Source of the DNA: Candidatus Thorarchaeota archaeon
GTDB taxonomy: Archaea; Asgardarchaeota; Thorarchaeia; Thorarchaeales; Thorarchaeaceae
Assembly: GCA_003345545.1 (NCBI GenBank)
Contig: PRDH01000069.1
Location: 1-44,581, forward strand
Direction of reading: 5' to 3'
DNA length: 44,581 nt
A program made the position numbers and the translations under genes. Below the pieces are notes generated by a model. That model was not told where the DNA came from, did no database searches, and saw nothing but the letters and a program-made list of their open reading frames with translations. The stretch's first letter is position 1. Every line of letters begins with the position of its first letter. This document shows, piece by piece, positions 23,338 to 31,504 of this stretch.

Positions 23338-24689
23338 TACGGTGCAAAAGCGTGGCCGAGAAGAACTCGAGTGGGAATTCAGTCTGGCTTTTGAAACGTA
23401 ATCCCTTGGTCAGAAGACTCTTCCTTGGAATCTTCACAATAGGGTTTGCGGCAGGAGCATTACGGTTTCTTTTTCCGTGGCAGGTACTGAATCTCGGCGG
23501 CACGGAATCTCTTATCTCACTAGGAGGCACTCTTTCAGCCATCGGACAGGTAATAGGACTCCTGCTATTGAGTAGGCTGTTTCGCGGCAAGAGAAGTTCA
23601 ATGCTTGTGAGTGGGTTGCTTCTTGCAGCCTTTGCACTGACAACAGCTCTTGCTCAGGACAGCTTCATTCTCACATCGGCGCGTTTGTTCGAGGGAGCCG
23701 GTGCAGGGTTGCTTGCGCTCCTTATCATCAGGGTGTCCTGCGAATTCGAATCTAGCCGCGGAGAGACTGTCGGAACATTACTCTCAGCTTTGTTCCTAGG
23801 GTCAGCAATTGGCCAAGGTGCTGCAGGGATTGCAGTAGAGAATATGTCACTGGTTCTATCATTATCGCAGCTTGCTGCAATACAGCTTCTCGGATTCATT
23901 CTATTCGTCCCATTTCTTCCTGTTCTGGGATTGATGTTACCAAGAATAGAAGATCAGCCTGTGTCCACGACAAACGAAGGCCCCAAAGAGCACAAGCACT
24001 TCCACTTCAGCCATCTTATCAGAGTCCTTCTCACAAAAAGAGTGGTACTTCTTGCAACAATCTATTTCCTCTATGACTTCTCTCACGGCTTTTACACTCC
24101 AATACTCTCTATTCTCATCAATAACAACGGAGTTCCAATCAATCAAATAGGTTTAGGATATCTTACTGGCGACCTAGTCTGGGGAGGTATTCAGTTGTAT
24201 GCTGGTCGCGTCGTTGATCGAATCGGTCACCTTTGGCCTCTCGTCCTTAGTCTGCTTGCCAAGGGGACGATAGTGTTCTTCTATGCGGGAGTCTTCTCAT
24301 TCACGTCACTTGTCCTCTTGTTAGCTCTAGCTGGAGCATCTGAAGGCTTCTTGGAACCGGCGAGAAATGATGCAGCAATGGCCTATAGTCCGACAAGCAA
24401 CCTGACTCATGACCATTCCCATTATTATCTAGTTCATGCCCCGGGCATGTCTTTTTCACTTGCAAAACATGACCATGAACATATGCATGTCACCGGTACA
24501 GATGAGGTCGTTTCTGTCTTACAGACGGTCGGACTCCTTGGTTTTGCACTTGGAGCTGGCGGAGGGGCATGGATGCTCTTGGAGCATTTTTCAATGTCAT
24601 TCCTCACAATAGTTGGAGGAGCAATTTTGATTCTAGCAGGAGTACTCTCTGCAGGTTTCCGATTTGTACGCACAGCTGAACCACTGTAG
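23334..24689 (+). CDS. Major facilitator superfamily transporter with His-rich loops
   Basis: Membrane transporter of 451 residues with about 12 hydrophobic segments. It starts with GTG in a GTGA overlap with mvhD. The MFS intracellular-loop pattern is seen in RLFRGKRSSMLVSGLLLA and RVVDRIGHLWPLVLSL. Two loops are unusually rich in histidine: EHKHFHFSHL at about residue 218, between the two six-helix halves, and about 358-392, which includes THDHSHYYLVH and KHDHEHMHV. Such loops bind metals in other transporters, so a metal or metal-complex substrate is possible. Substrate otherwise unknown. Confidence 0.85.
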   Translation: MIRCKSVAEKNSSGNSVWLLKRNPLVRRLFLGIFTIGFAAGALRFLFPWQVLNLGGTESLISLGGTLSAIGQVIGLLLLSRLFRGKRSSMLVSGLLLAAFALTTALAQDSFILTSARLFEGAGAGLLALLIIRVSCEFESSRGETVGTLLSALFLGSAIGQGAAGIAVENMSLVLSLSQLAAIQLLGFILFVPFLPVLGLMLPRIEDQPVSTTNEGPKEHKHFHFSHLIRVLLTKRVVLLATIYFLYDFSHGFYTPILSILINNNGVPINQIGLGYLTGDLVWGGIQLYAGRVVDRIGHLWPLVLSLLAKGTIVFFYAGVFSFTSLVLLLALAGASEGFLEPARNDAAMAYSPTSNLTHDHSHYYLVHAPGMSFSLAKHDHEHMHVTGTDEVVSVLQTVGLLGFALGAGGGAWMLLEHFSMSFLTIVGGAILILAGVLSAGFRFVRTAEPL

Positions 24690-24706
24690 ACGATTCTCAT
24701 GAGTCA

Positions 24707-25882
24707 TTGGCAGAAGAATTATCTGATTCTGAGGTAAGTAGAAGGGTGGAGGAAAACCAGGTGTCTGAGAGTAGGTTCGCGAATAGAGTAACTAGATGCG
24801 CCGAGTTGATGCGTACTCAAAATATAGACGTGATTCTTCTGACAAGACCGTCTAACATGTTCTATCTCACTGGTGACGGTAGACTATGTGCATACGCGAT
24901 GATCTCTCAGAGCGGACAGGTTGTCATGGGCGTTCCAAAGACAGATGTTGTGGATGTCAAGTCGAGTGCCCGTTTTGACCACATCTCTGGGTTTGATGAT
25001 GAGGTGGGGATGATTCACTCTATTGGACACCATTTCGAGCATTTTGGTGTGAAGGAGGGGGTGGTCGGCCTCGAATACACGTTTCTGACACGGTCCATGA
25101 TGTCTATGATGATGCATCCCCATGCCAAGCCTGAGCATGTCAACTCGGCAGATTGCACACATATTATGTCAGAGCTGAGGTCGGTCAAGGATGAGGAGGA
25201 AATACGGTCAATCCGTGCTGCGGCGAAGGTTGCAGATAGGGGTATGAATGCGGCTATAGTCAGTTTACAACCAAGAATGACGGAGAGCCAAGTTGCTGCT
25301 GAAGCAGAGTATGCCATGCGTCAGGCTGGTGCAGAGGGCTTTTGGAGAACCTATGTTTCGTCGGGACCGAGGACGAGCATAGCTCACGGCATACCAACTA
25401 TTAGGAAGCTGAAAAAGGAGGACCTCGTGATGATCGATGTCCATCCGATAGTCCAAGGCTACAGTGCTGATATATGTCGTACGATGTGCATTGGACACCC
25501 AACCAGAGAACAGCAGTCCAGTCATGACCAGTACTTACAGGCTCAACAAGCAGCGATTGCTGAGGCACGGGCAGGAGTCACGATGGACCAGCTGGAACAG
25601 GCAATGCACGAAGTGCTAATACATGCAGGACATCAGAACCATATCTTTGGACCACCAATCCACGGTGTCGGAATTGAGTTTGAGGAAGCGCCCCTCCCCT
25701 CAGGTCATGCCTTCTTCCACGGTGAGAAGGCTCCACCTCCGCTAAAAACCAATACTGTCATTGCAGTTGGGAATTGTGGGCTCTACATAGATGACTTTGG
25801 TGTAAGAGTTGAGGACACAATCGTTATTGGAAAGGCGAAGGCTGATATCCTGACCAAACACACCCGAGAGATGAAGATGTAG
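24707..25882 (+). CDS. M24 family peptidase (Xaa-Pro aminopeptidase-like), altered metal site
   Basis: Creatinase N-terminal domain (about 1-150, CAELMRTQNIDVILLTRPSN) followed by a pita-bread M24 domain. Conserved: the substrate His in AHGIPT, the metal Asp pair in MIDVHPIVQGYSADICRT, the metal His in IHGVGIEFEE, and the final metal Glu in GVRVEDTIV. The other metal Glu, normally in EPGLYI, is replaced: the segment reads GNCGLYI, with Asn in its place. The enzyme may therefore be a one-metal or inactive form. The first start is TTG at 24707 without a convincing ribosome-binding site; the true start may be a little downstream. Confidence 0.85.
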   Translation: MAEELSDSEVSRRVEENQVSESRFANRVTRCAELMRTQNIDVILLTRPSNMFYLTGDGRLCAYAMISQSGQVVMGVPKTDVVDVKSSARFDHISGFDDEVGMIHSIGHHFEHFGVKEGVVGLEYTFLTRSMMSMMMHPHAKPEHVNSADCTHIMSELRSVKDEEEIRSIRAAAKVADRGMNAAIVSLQPRMTESQVAAEAEYAMRQAGAEGFWRTYVSSGPRTSIAHGIPTIRKLKKEDLVMIDVHPIVQGYSADICRTMCIGHPTREQQSSHDQYLQAQQAAIAEARAGVTMDQLEQAMHEVLIHAGHQNHIFGPPIHGVGIEFEEAPLPSGHAFFHGEKAPPPLKTNTVIAVGNCGLYIDDFGVRVEDTIVIGKAKADILTKHTREMKM

Positions 25883-25933
25883 GCTGTGCTTTCTACATAA
25901 TTGTTTTAGCAGACTATCTACATCTCAAGATAT

Positions 25934-26497
25934 GTGACAGTAATAATTGAAATCAGGCCTCTAATGAAGTTGGATTCAGCACGTCTTCATGAACTCGGTG
26001 CTGGCTATACGTCATCTGCTGTATATCATGTGGACAAGAGTGAGGACGATACACAGACTACCATCTCTCTGCATCTACAAGAGCTTGAGAACCCATACAA
26101 GAAGCACTGGCTGCCAGATGAGGTGATGGATGCTCGCTACACTAAAATGATTGAGCAGGGTCTTTCTCTGGGAGCATACGATGGGAACCGAATGGTAGGA
26201 ATTGCGATTGCTGAGAAACAGGCCTGGAACCGTACCCTCTGGATCTGGGAGTTTCATATTGATTCGGCCTATCAGAAACGAGGGATAGGCAGACAGTTGA
26301 TGGATCAAATGGCACAAGTCGGGAGAGCGGCTGGGTGTCGGGTGATGGTCTGTGAAACCCAGAACACCAACGTACCTGCAATTCGTTTCTACCGGGCGGT
26401 TGGGTTCGAAGTCGGTGCGGTCGACCTCTCATATTACTCGAACAAGGATACTACTGATTTCGAGATCGCAGTGTTCATGAAGCGGTTCATCGAGTAG
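25934..26497 (+). CDS. GNAT family N-acetyltransferase
   Basis: A 187-residue acetyl-CoA-dependent acetyltransferase. The acetyl-CoA loop is YQKRGIGRQLMDQMA (motif A, Q-x-x-G-x-G type); the strand before it is LWIWEFHID and the C-terminal motif B is NVPAIRFYRAVGFEVG. The N-terminus is longer than in minimal GNATs. Begins with GTG at 25934. Substrate unknown. Confidence 0.85.
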   Translation: MTVIIEIRPLMKLDSARLHELGAGYTSSAVYHVDKSEDDTQTTISLHLQELENPYKKHWLPDEVMDARYTKMIEQGLSLGAYDGNRMVGIAIAEKQAWNRTLWIWEFHIDSAYQKRGIGRQLMDQMAQVGRAAGCRVMVCETQNTNVPAIRFYRAVGFEVGAVDLSYYSNKDTTDFEIAVFMKRFIE

Positions 26498-26518
26498 ACT
26501 CCTACTCTTTTGGAAGGA

Positions 26519-26965
26519 CTAATCCAGTTTCTTCCTCATATGATATGCGCTGACCTTGAATCCTAGTCTCTCATAGAGTCGTCTTGCCTGCTTGGCCTTG
26601 ACCGGGCAGGTCAACCCAATCATGTCGGTACCGGCTCGTTTGAAGACATCAATCAGCTTCTCTAATAGCAGTGTACCAATTCCCTGTTCTCCATACTCTG
26701 GATTAACAACCAATAGTTCAATAGTGGCCACCTTTGACACTCCCCAGTTCTCCAAGACCGCTGTTGGTATCTCCCGAAAATACCCGTAGATGACTCCTAT
26801 CACTCTCTTGTCCTCCTCTGCAACAATAAAGCCCTCGGGAAATGCATGAGTTATCTTTAGATCGGCTTCGTTTACTGGTCCATCAAAGAAGGCATACTCG
26901 TTCGCCAGCCTAATGACTGAGTCTGTATCTCTCTTCTCGAATTGGCGTATCTGCAGCTTAGTCAC
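26519..26965 (-). CDS. GNAT family N-acetyltransferase
   Basis: A 148-residue acetyltransferase on the opposite strand, facing the previous one. Motif A is EYGEQGIGTLLLEKLIDVF; motif B is KQARRLYERLGFKVSAYHM. The pair are not close copies of each other. Substrate unknown; the short form resembles small-molecule or protein N-acetyltransferases. Confidence 0.87.
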   Translation of the reverse strand: MTKLQIRQFEKRDTDSVIRLANEYAFFDGPVNEADLKITHAFPEGFIVAEEDKRVIGVIYGYFREIPTAVLENWGVSKVATIELLVVNPEYGEQGIGTLLLEKLIDVFKRAGTDMIGLTCPVKAKQARRLYERLGFKVSAYHMRKKLD

Positions 26966-27046
26966 CTACTGAATCTGACAGTGTGAGTCTATTGAACATG
27001 ACGCAACAAGAGAGACGGCTCTCACCGAGGTCATAGGGAAATGTTA

Positions 27047-27060
27047 TTAACAATAGTTAA
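27047..27060 (+). promoter_or_regulatory. Inverted repeat before the iron permease gene
   Basis: TTAAC-AATA-GTTAA is a perfect five-base inverted repeat ending 20 bases before the FTR1 start codon and just ahead of the GGAGGTGA ribosome-binding site (27066-27073). Its position fits an operator for an iron-responsive repressor. Confidence 0.4.
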
Positions 27061-27080
27061 TGACTTGGAGGTGAACAGCA

Positions 27081-27956
27081 ATGATCATCACACCGACCAT
27101 CATTTCACTCCGAGAAGGGCTTGAGGTAGCTCTGATACTTGTCATTATGCTATCCTACCTGAAGAAGACCAACCAATCTGACCTACGACGGTTTGTCATT
27201 AATGGAAGTGTATTCGCGGCAATTGTAAGTCTTGGAGTTGCAACTGTAGTAGGTTTCTTCTGGGGTGTGTTTGAAGGTGCAATGTTGAACATCTTCGAGG
27301 GTACTGTCGTTCTCATTGCTGCTCTTCTTCTCACTACAATGATTCTCTGGATGTGGAAGGCTGGTTCATCGGTGGCAAAGGATATTGAAACGTCGATGGA
27401 GAGTAGCATCATCAAACAGAGTGGCATAGGACTTGCACTCCTGAGCTTCTCACTTGTTCTACGAGAAGGTGTAGAGCTATCGTTGTTCAGTATGGCACTT
27501 CTAATCCAGGAAGGTGATTTGAGCTACGTTGGCGTTGCTCTTGGTCTAGTACTTGCTGCAGGAATCGGTTTTGGGATTTACAAGGGTTCACTTAGGATTA
27601 GCATGAGGTCTCTTTTCAATTGGACCTCAGTCTTTCTTATCCTCTTTGCAGCTGGAATGATTGCGTATGGCATTCATGAACTACAAGAAGCAGGTCTGCT
27701 ACTGATTGGGCCACTTGAAGTATGGAATATCAATCCGCCACTACTGCCTGACGGAAGTTACCCCTTGTTACACGAAAATGGGGCAATAGGTGGACTTGCT
27801 AAGGCGTTATTCGGATACAATGGCAACCCCTCTGCACTCGAAGTGGCCGCGTATCTCGCGTACATCGCAATAGCCCTCTCCTACTTCTGGCGAGAGCGAA
27901 AGACTCTGGCATCGATAGGCCAGAAGGAATCGACGAAAGTAGCTCTCGTGAGCTGA
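27081..27956 (+). CDS. FTR1 family high-affinity iron permease
   Basis: Membrane permease of 291 residues with about seven hydrophobic segments. Both iron-binding signatures are present: LREGLEVALIL at residues 10-20 and LREGVELSLF near 130; the REGLE/REGxE glutamates carry iron in yeast Ftr1 and bacterial EfeU. Strong ribosome-binding site GGAGGTGA. No multicopper oxidase or EfeO/EfeB partner is adjacent. The C-terminal part (about 215-250) has a hydrophilic loop with WNINPPLLPDG before the last membrane segment. Confidence 0.9.
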   Translation: MIITPTIISLREGLEVALILVIMLSYLKKTNQSDLRRFVINGSVFAAIVSLGVATVVGFFWGVFEGAMLNIFEGTVVLIAALLLTTMILWMWKAGSSVAKDIETSMESSIIKQSGIGLALLSFSLVLREGVELSLFSMALLIQEGDLSYVGVALGLVLAAGIGFGIYKGSLRISMRSLFNWTSVFLILFAAGMIAYGIHELQEAGLLLIGPLEVWNINPPLLPDGSYPLLHENGAIGGLAKALFGYNGNPSALEVAAYLAYIAIALSYFWRERKTLASIGQKESTKVALVS

Positions 27957-28108
27957 TGAGAATCTGGTGTCAATCACTGCCGCCGGCATCTGCCTATTAC
28001 CATTAGTTCATATGAAGATAAATGACTCATGACAGGAGAAAAAGAAAGAATCTGACTCAGCTCATCGATTCAGTATAGACTGAGCGAAATCCCAATAGGA
28101 TATCCAAC

Positions 28109-28125
28109 TGGTACGAATGTTACCA
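28109..28125 (+). promoter_or_regulatory. TGGTA-N7-TACCA inverted repeat before HD-domain gene
   Basis: A perfect five-base inverted repeat, centre-spaced by seven bases, about 85 bases before the ATG at 28207. The half-site TACCA also appears in the acyl-CoA dehydrogenase upstream region in the opposite arrangement. Function is a guess. Confidence 0.3.
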
Positions 28126-28206
28126 ATTATAGATACTAGTATCTCATTTATTACCAAATCAGCTGATAACCAGACTCAAGAAAAGACATGTGAAATAGGG
28201 GGCATT

Positions 28207-29031
28207 ATGAAAGTGGCAAAGAGCCCAAAACAGAAGAATACACTAAAAGAACGGATTCACAGGCTTATCAGTGATAATGAGCGCTGTATCCTGGCGCTAG
28301 AGGAGCTTGAGAATGACATTGAAGTCCAGACCTTACTGGAAGATAGTAACAGAATGGCCATAGATCGCATGGCCTATTCAGACCATGGACATACACATTC
28401 GCTCATTGTGGCTCTTAATGGAATCAAGTTGATTCGTGCGCTCAGCAGCGGACTTCAGCCATCGATAGTCCAAGAAGGAACTGGCGACCTCAAGGATGCT
28501 GAATTGGTGGTCCTGCTTGGCGGCTATCTACATGACATCGGCATGGTTCTCGGCAGAACAAACCATGACGAGTTCTCGGTCATTCTGGCAATCCCAATCA
28601 TCGATAGAATTCTTGGAAAGGTCTACCCGAAGGACCGACACAAACAGGTTCACATACGCAATCATGTTATTCATGGCATCTATTGCCATGACAAGATTGC
28701 TCCTCCCATGACTATAGAGGCTGGTGTCATTGGAGTAGCAGATGCTCTAGACATGACGAAAGGAAGAGCAAGAATTCCATTTGAGGCTGGGAGTGTCAAC
28801 ATACACTCTGCATCAGCAATGGCAATCGAGGATGTGAAGATTCGAAAAGGCGAGACCAAGACCGTTCGCATCGAAGTCGATATGACCAATGTGTCCGGCA
28901 TATTCCAGATTCAAGAGCTCCTTGAAAAGAAGATCAGGAATGCACGGTCTCTCATAGACCACATAGAGTTGTATGCAATCATGGCACCAAAAGAGGATGC
29001 AATTCTGAAGAAAGAGCTCAGAGTGCTATAA
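28207..29031 (+). CDS. HD-domain phosphohydrolase
   Basis: A 274-residue protein of the HD superfamily of metal-dependent phosphohydrolases. Metal motif residues: DHGHTHSLIVA (first His), LHDIGMVLGRTNHDEFS (HD pair followed by a second His), and HVIHGIYCHD further on, then DALDMTKGRA with a late Asp. The C-terminal 70 residues (DVKIRKGETKTVRIEVDMT) form a strand-rich extension. Nucleotide or nucleoside phosphates are typical substrates of this family; specificity is not clear. I start at the ATG at 28207, which has AGGGGG close upstream, instead of at the first in-frame ATG at 28117. Confidence 0.8.
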   Translation: MKVAKSPKQKNTLKERIHRLISDNERCILALEELENDIEVQTLLEDSNRMAIDRMAYSDHGHTHSLIVALNGIKLIRALSSGLQPSIVQEGTGDLKDAELVVLLGGYLHDIGMVLGRTNHDEFSVILAIPIIDRILGKVYPKDRHKQVHIRNHVIHGIYCHDKIAPPMTIEAGVIGVADALDMTKGRARIPFEAGSVNIHSASAMAIEDVKIRKGETKTVRIEVDMTNVSGIFQIQELLEKKIRNARSLIDHIELYAIMAPKEDAILKKELRVL

Positions 29032-29045
29032 GTGACTCGTACATT

Positions 29046-29092
29046 TGTGTGAAGGATGCTTTCGAAGTCACACATATCGGCTAGTATATATG
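29046..29092 (+). promoter_or_regulatory. Inverted repeat and TATA element before the Lrp gene
   Basis: TGTGTGA (29046-29052) and TCACACA (29068-29074) form a perfect seven-base inverted repeat with a 15-base spacer, directly before the TATA-like TAGTATATATG at 29082-29092. This is where an autoregulating Lrp-type protein would bind; equally it could be the terminator stem of the HD gene. Confidence 0.45.
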
Positions 29093-29144
29093 CACGGAAT
29101 CGAACACGCTCTCTCGGATGTACTGCACCGCAGAGGCCTAGCTG

Positions 29145-29600
29145 ATGAAATTGGATGACATTGACTCTAAGATAATCGCGATGCTTCAAGAGGATGGGCG
29201 ACAGTCCTACAACGACATAGCAAAGGCTGTCGGACGAACTGAGGTCACAATCAGGCGCCGCGTGAAACGGCTGAAGGATGAGGGCTACATCAAGCGGTTC
29301 ACCGTGGTTCTAGATCCTATGAAGATAGGAAAACGAATTCGTGCAGTAATCCGTGTGAAGACGGCAATAAAGGAAACAACTCTCATCTCCAAGAAATTGA
29401 AGACTTTCAAGGAAGTGGACGAGGCATACTTTCTCGATGGCGCATGCGGTCTTATCATGACCGTCACGGTAGATGACCTCACAGAACTCAGGACGTTTCT
29501 CGAGAAACGCCTTGGTGGTATTCAAGGTGTTGGCGATGCAGAAACCTGCATAGTCCTTGAAGAGATTAAGTCAGCATTTTCAGACCCTGGTGCTCTATGA
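29145..29600 (+). CDS. Lrp/AsnC family transcription regulator
   Basis: DNA-binding regulator of 151 residues. N-terminal helix-turn-helix: LDDIDSKIIAMLQEDGR then YNDIAKAVGRTEVTIRRRVKRLKDEG; C-terminal RAM ligand-binding fold: RAVIRVKTAIKE, VDEAYFLDGACGLIMTVTV and GVGDAETCIVLEE. Standard length. It is followed with a four-base overlap by a JAMM protease, an uncommon partner for an Lrp protein. Confidence 0.9.
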   Translation: MKLDDIDSKIIAMLQEDGRQSYNDIAKAVGRTEVTIRRRVKRLKDEGYIKRFTVVLDPMKIGKRIRAVIRVKTAIKETTLISKKLKTFKEVDEAYFLDGACGLIMTVTVDDLTELRTFLEKRLGGIQGVGDAETCIVLEEIKSAFSDPGAL

Positions 29601-30037
29601 TGCAGTACGAACTGCAGATTTCTAGTACTGACCTCACACGGCTGCAGGACCATGCGGAGAGGATGCTCCCCGATGAAGCAGTTGCTCTCCTCTTTGGAAC
29701 CATATCAGGTATCTCTGTACATCTGACCCGGGTGGAGCTCATGGAGAACACATCCACTACTGCACACACTTCCTTCTCGGTGAGCCCTGAGGTAGAGTAT
29801 ACTCTTCTAGTCGAAGCAGAGAAACGAGGTGAATCCCTAGTTGGGATATTCCACTCTCATCCTGCACCTCCTAGACCATCTCAAAGTGACCTGAGGAACA
29901 TGCGTTTCAACCCTGTTGTATGGCTAGTGGCATCAAAGCTCGCTGGAAGCTGGATTATCAAAGGATATGCTCTGGAAGGGAACGGCCCTGTGGAAGTCGT
30001 CATGCATGTCGTGAAATCTCGTGATTCAATCCCTTGA
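29597..30037 (+). CDS. JAMM/MPN metalloprotease domain protein
   Basis: Single-domain Mov34/MPN protein of 146 residues. The zinc motif is complete: FHSHPAPPRPSQSD supplies two His, the Ser and the Asp, and the catalytic Glu is expected in DEAVALLFG near residue 24. Related archaeal proteins cleave ubiquitin-like modifiers (SAMP in Haloferax, ubiquitin in Asgard archaea); eukaryotic Rpn11 and CSN5 share the fold. No ubiquitin, E1 or E2 gene is in the window, so the substrate is undetermined. ATG-ATG start overlaps the Lrp stop; the 3' end overlaps the convergent pop5 gene by 38 bases. Confidence 0.88.
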   Translation: MMQYELQISSTDLTRLQDHAERMLPDEAVALLFGTISGISVHLTRVELMENTSTTAHTSFSVSPEVEYTLLVEAEKRGESLVGIFHSHPAPPRPSQSDLRNMRFNPVVWLVASKLAGSWIIKGYALEGNGPVEVVMHVVKSRDSIP

Positions 30038-30326
30038 TAGTTCCAGATGTTCTCTTCGGTTCAAATGACACAGGAGTGTCTTCGATCATTCCAATCACCA
30101 CCGCTGCAGTGATGATCTGCTGCAGAGAGTCTGCACTGCATTGAAGGACACCGACTCCTGTTTCCTCATCGAAGTCGAGAAGGTACAGCCTTGAGCCTGC
30201 CGCATGAACCTCGCCATAGAGTGACAGTACACTCATCCAAAGGGCGGTAGTAAGATGCTTTTCATTGACAGGTTTTCCCTCTCTATGAAGGTGAAAGAGA
30301 AGGTATCTTCTTCGGTTCTTTCTCAT
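30000..30326 (-). CDS. pop5: RNase P protein component Pop5
   Basis: Protein subunit of RNase P, which trims the 5' leader of tRNA precursors; pairs with Rpp30. The 108-residue product opens RKNRRRYLLFHLHREGK and has the Pop5 core ALWMSVLSLYGEVHAAGSRLYLLDF and GVGVLQCSADSLQQIITAAV in the usual order. It is the last gene of the L15e operon, and its start overlaps the rpp30 stop by four bases. Confidence 0.92.
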   Translation of the reverse strand: MRKNRRRYLLFHLHREGKPVNEKHLTTALWMSVLSLYGEVHAAGSRLYLLDFDEETGVGVLQCSADSLQQIITAAVVIGMIEDTPVSFEPKRTSGTIKGLNHEISRHA

Positions 30327-31012
30327 GGATTCTCCTCCCCCCGAAGAATCTCGACCCCTGGACTCACAAACTCAGGTTGTCTTCTCTTCATACTTCTCTC
30401 AATGAGATGAGCAGGCAGCTCTTGAACTGCTCTCTCGGCCAACGTCCTCTCAATCCCCAACAACAATCCGATATGCACCATTGCTACTGGTGAACGCATT
30501 CCCATTGGATATGCAGCACCACTTGACAGGACCACTCCCATTCCTGCATCCAGTGCTGTGGCTACTGCCTCACGATACGTCTTCAGAATCTTTGATCTCT
30601 GTAGCCCTGAAGAGTGCAGAAGTGGCGCAATCTGAATCTCAAGAGATGTTGCAGAACCTGAGGCAAGAGATGCAGTTGTCTCACGAAGCCTATGTTCCTT
30701 TGATGGATCAAACGTGAGCAAGTCGACTCTCTGGTCTTCTACTGCCCAATTAGTGGTGTCGATTGACCCCAGCTGGATTGCAACGATGATGGCATTCTTT
30801 CTGATCCTTTGAATCTGGTTTCTTAATGAGTTGATTCCCTTTCCTGTGAGATTGACTCTCCGATAGACCGTAATACCCTCTGAAATCTCTGTCACGGGCT
30901 GGTCCATGACCCCCGAAATTGCAATTCCAGTGAACCCGATTTGGTGTGCCAATCTTCCGAACGAACCAATATCCTTCATGTCTGGAGTATTGACACCAAT
31001 ATCGACAGCCAT
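30323..31012 (-). CDS. rpp30: RNase P protein component Rpp30
   Basis: Rpp30 has a TIM-barrel-like (PHP-type) fold and forms the Pop5-Rpp30 core with RNase P RNA. Visible: MAVDIGVNTPDM at the start, repeated strand-helix units (IIVAIQLGSID, VDLLTFDPSKEHRLRETTA, LEIQIAPLL) and the tail YPMGMRSPVAMVHIGLLLGI, all family-typical. 229 residues. Operon member between COG1325 and pop5. Confidence 0.93.
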   Translation of the reverse strand: MAVDIGVNTPDMKDIGSFGRLAHQIGFTGIAISGVMDQPVTEISEGITVYRRVNLTGKGINSLRNQIQRIRKNAIIVAIQLGSIDTTNWAVEDQRVDLLTFDPSKEHRLRETTASLASGSATSLEIQIAPLLHSSGLQRSKILKTYREAVATALDAGMGVVLSSGAAYPMGMRSPVAMVHIGLLLGIERTLAERAVQELPAHLIERSMKRRQPEFVSPGVEILRGEENP

Positions 31013-31016
31013 TAGA

Positions 31017-31475
31017 CTAACCTCCAGCAGCCCGAAGCCGATTCTCGATCATGAGCCTCACTTCTTCCCGTTTACAGCGTGGATATTGCTTGAAGTGAAA
31101 TCTTGCGCTGATTACATCAGAGTCATCAGCCAACTTCATCATACCTAGGAATGCAGCCTGCTTATCAATCCTAAGAAATAAGATGCACTTGTCATCTAGT
31201 CTGATGTCCAATGAGCGTTCTAGTGCTCGTAGGCTGAGGCTGTCCATCTGTCCTAGCATGTAGTTCAGTACACCCTCACAGTCTTCTTGACCCTCCAACG
31301 TCGCCGATATGACTACAATCGCATCGCCTGCCTGTCCTTCGGCATCGGACATAGAGATTGACACTTTCTGTCTTAGACGCTCTGGAAAGATGAACATGAT
31401 TGAGGCTGCGACCCTATCAGAGACCTCTGTTGCCCGGGCGTAAGCACGGGTTTCAATCTTAGTCACGAACGGCAT
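31017..31475 (-). CDS. COG1325-type predicted RNA-binding protein
   Basis: A 152-residue protein of the family annotated as predicted exosome subunit or RNA-binding protein (COG1325), found next to rpl15e and RNase P genes in many archaea. It starts FVTKIETRAYARATEVSDRVAASI and has the LDDKCILFLRIDKQAAFLG segment seen in that family. Molecular function is not established. Five bases separate its stop strand-wise from rpp30. Confidence 0.8.
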   Translation of the reverse strand: MPFVTKIETRAYARATEVSDRVAASIMFIFPERLRQKVSISMSDAEGQAGDAIVVISATLEGQEDCEGVLNYMLGQMDSLSLRALERSLDIRLDDKCILFLRIDKQAAFLGMMKLADDSDVISARFHFKQYPRCKREEVRLMIENRLRAAGG

Positions 31476-31504
31476 GGCCGCTCCCTCAGAATCACGAACT
31501 GAAG

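Noticed and set aside
28117..28206. N-terminal extension of the HD-domain protein from ATG 28117
   Set aside because: ATG at 28207 has AGGGGG upstream and begins a typical basic helix; the upstream 30 codons lie in a promoter-like AT-rich region.
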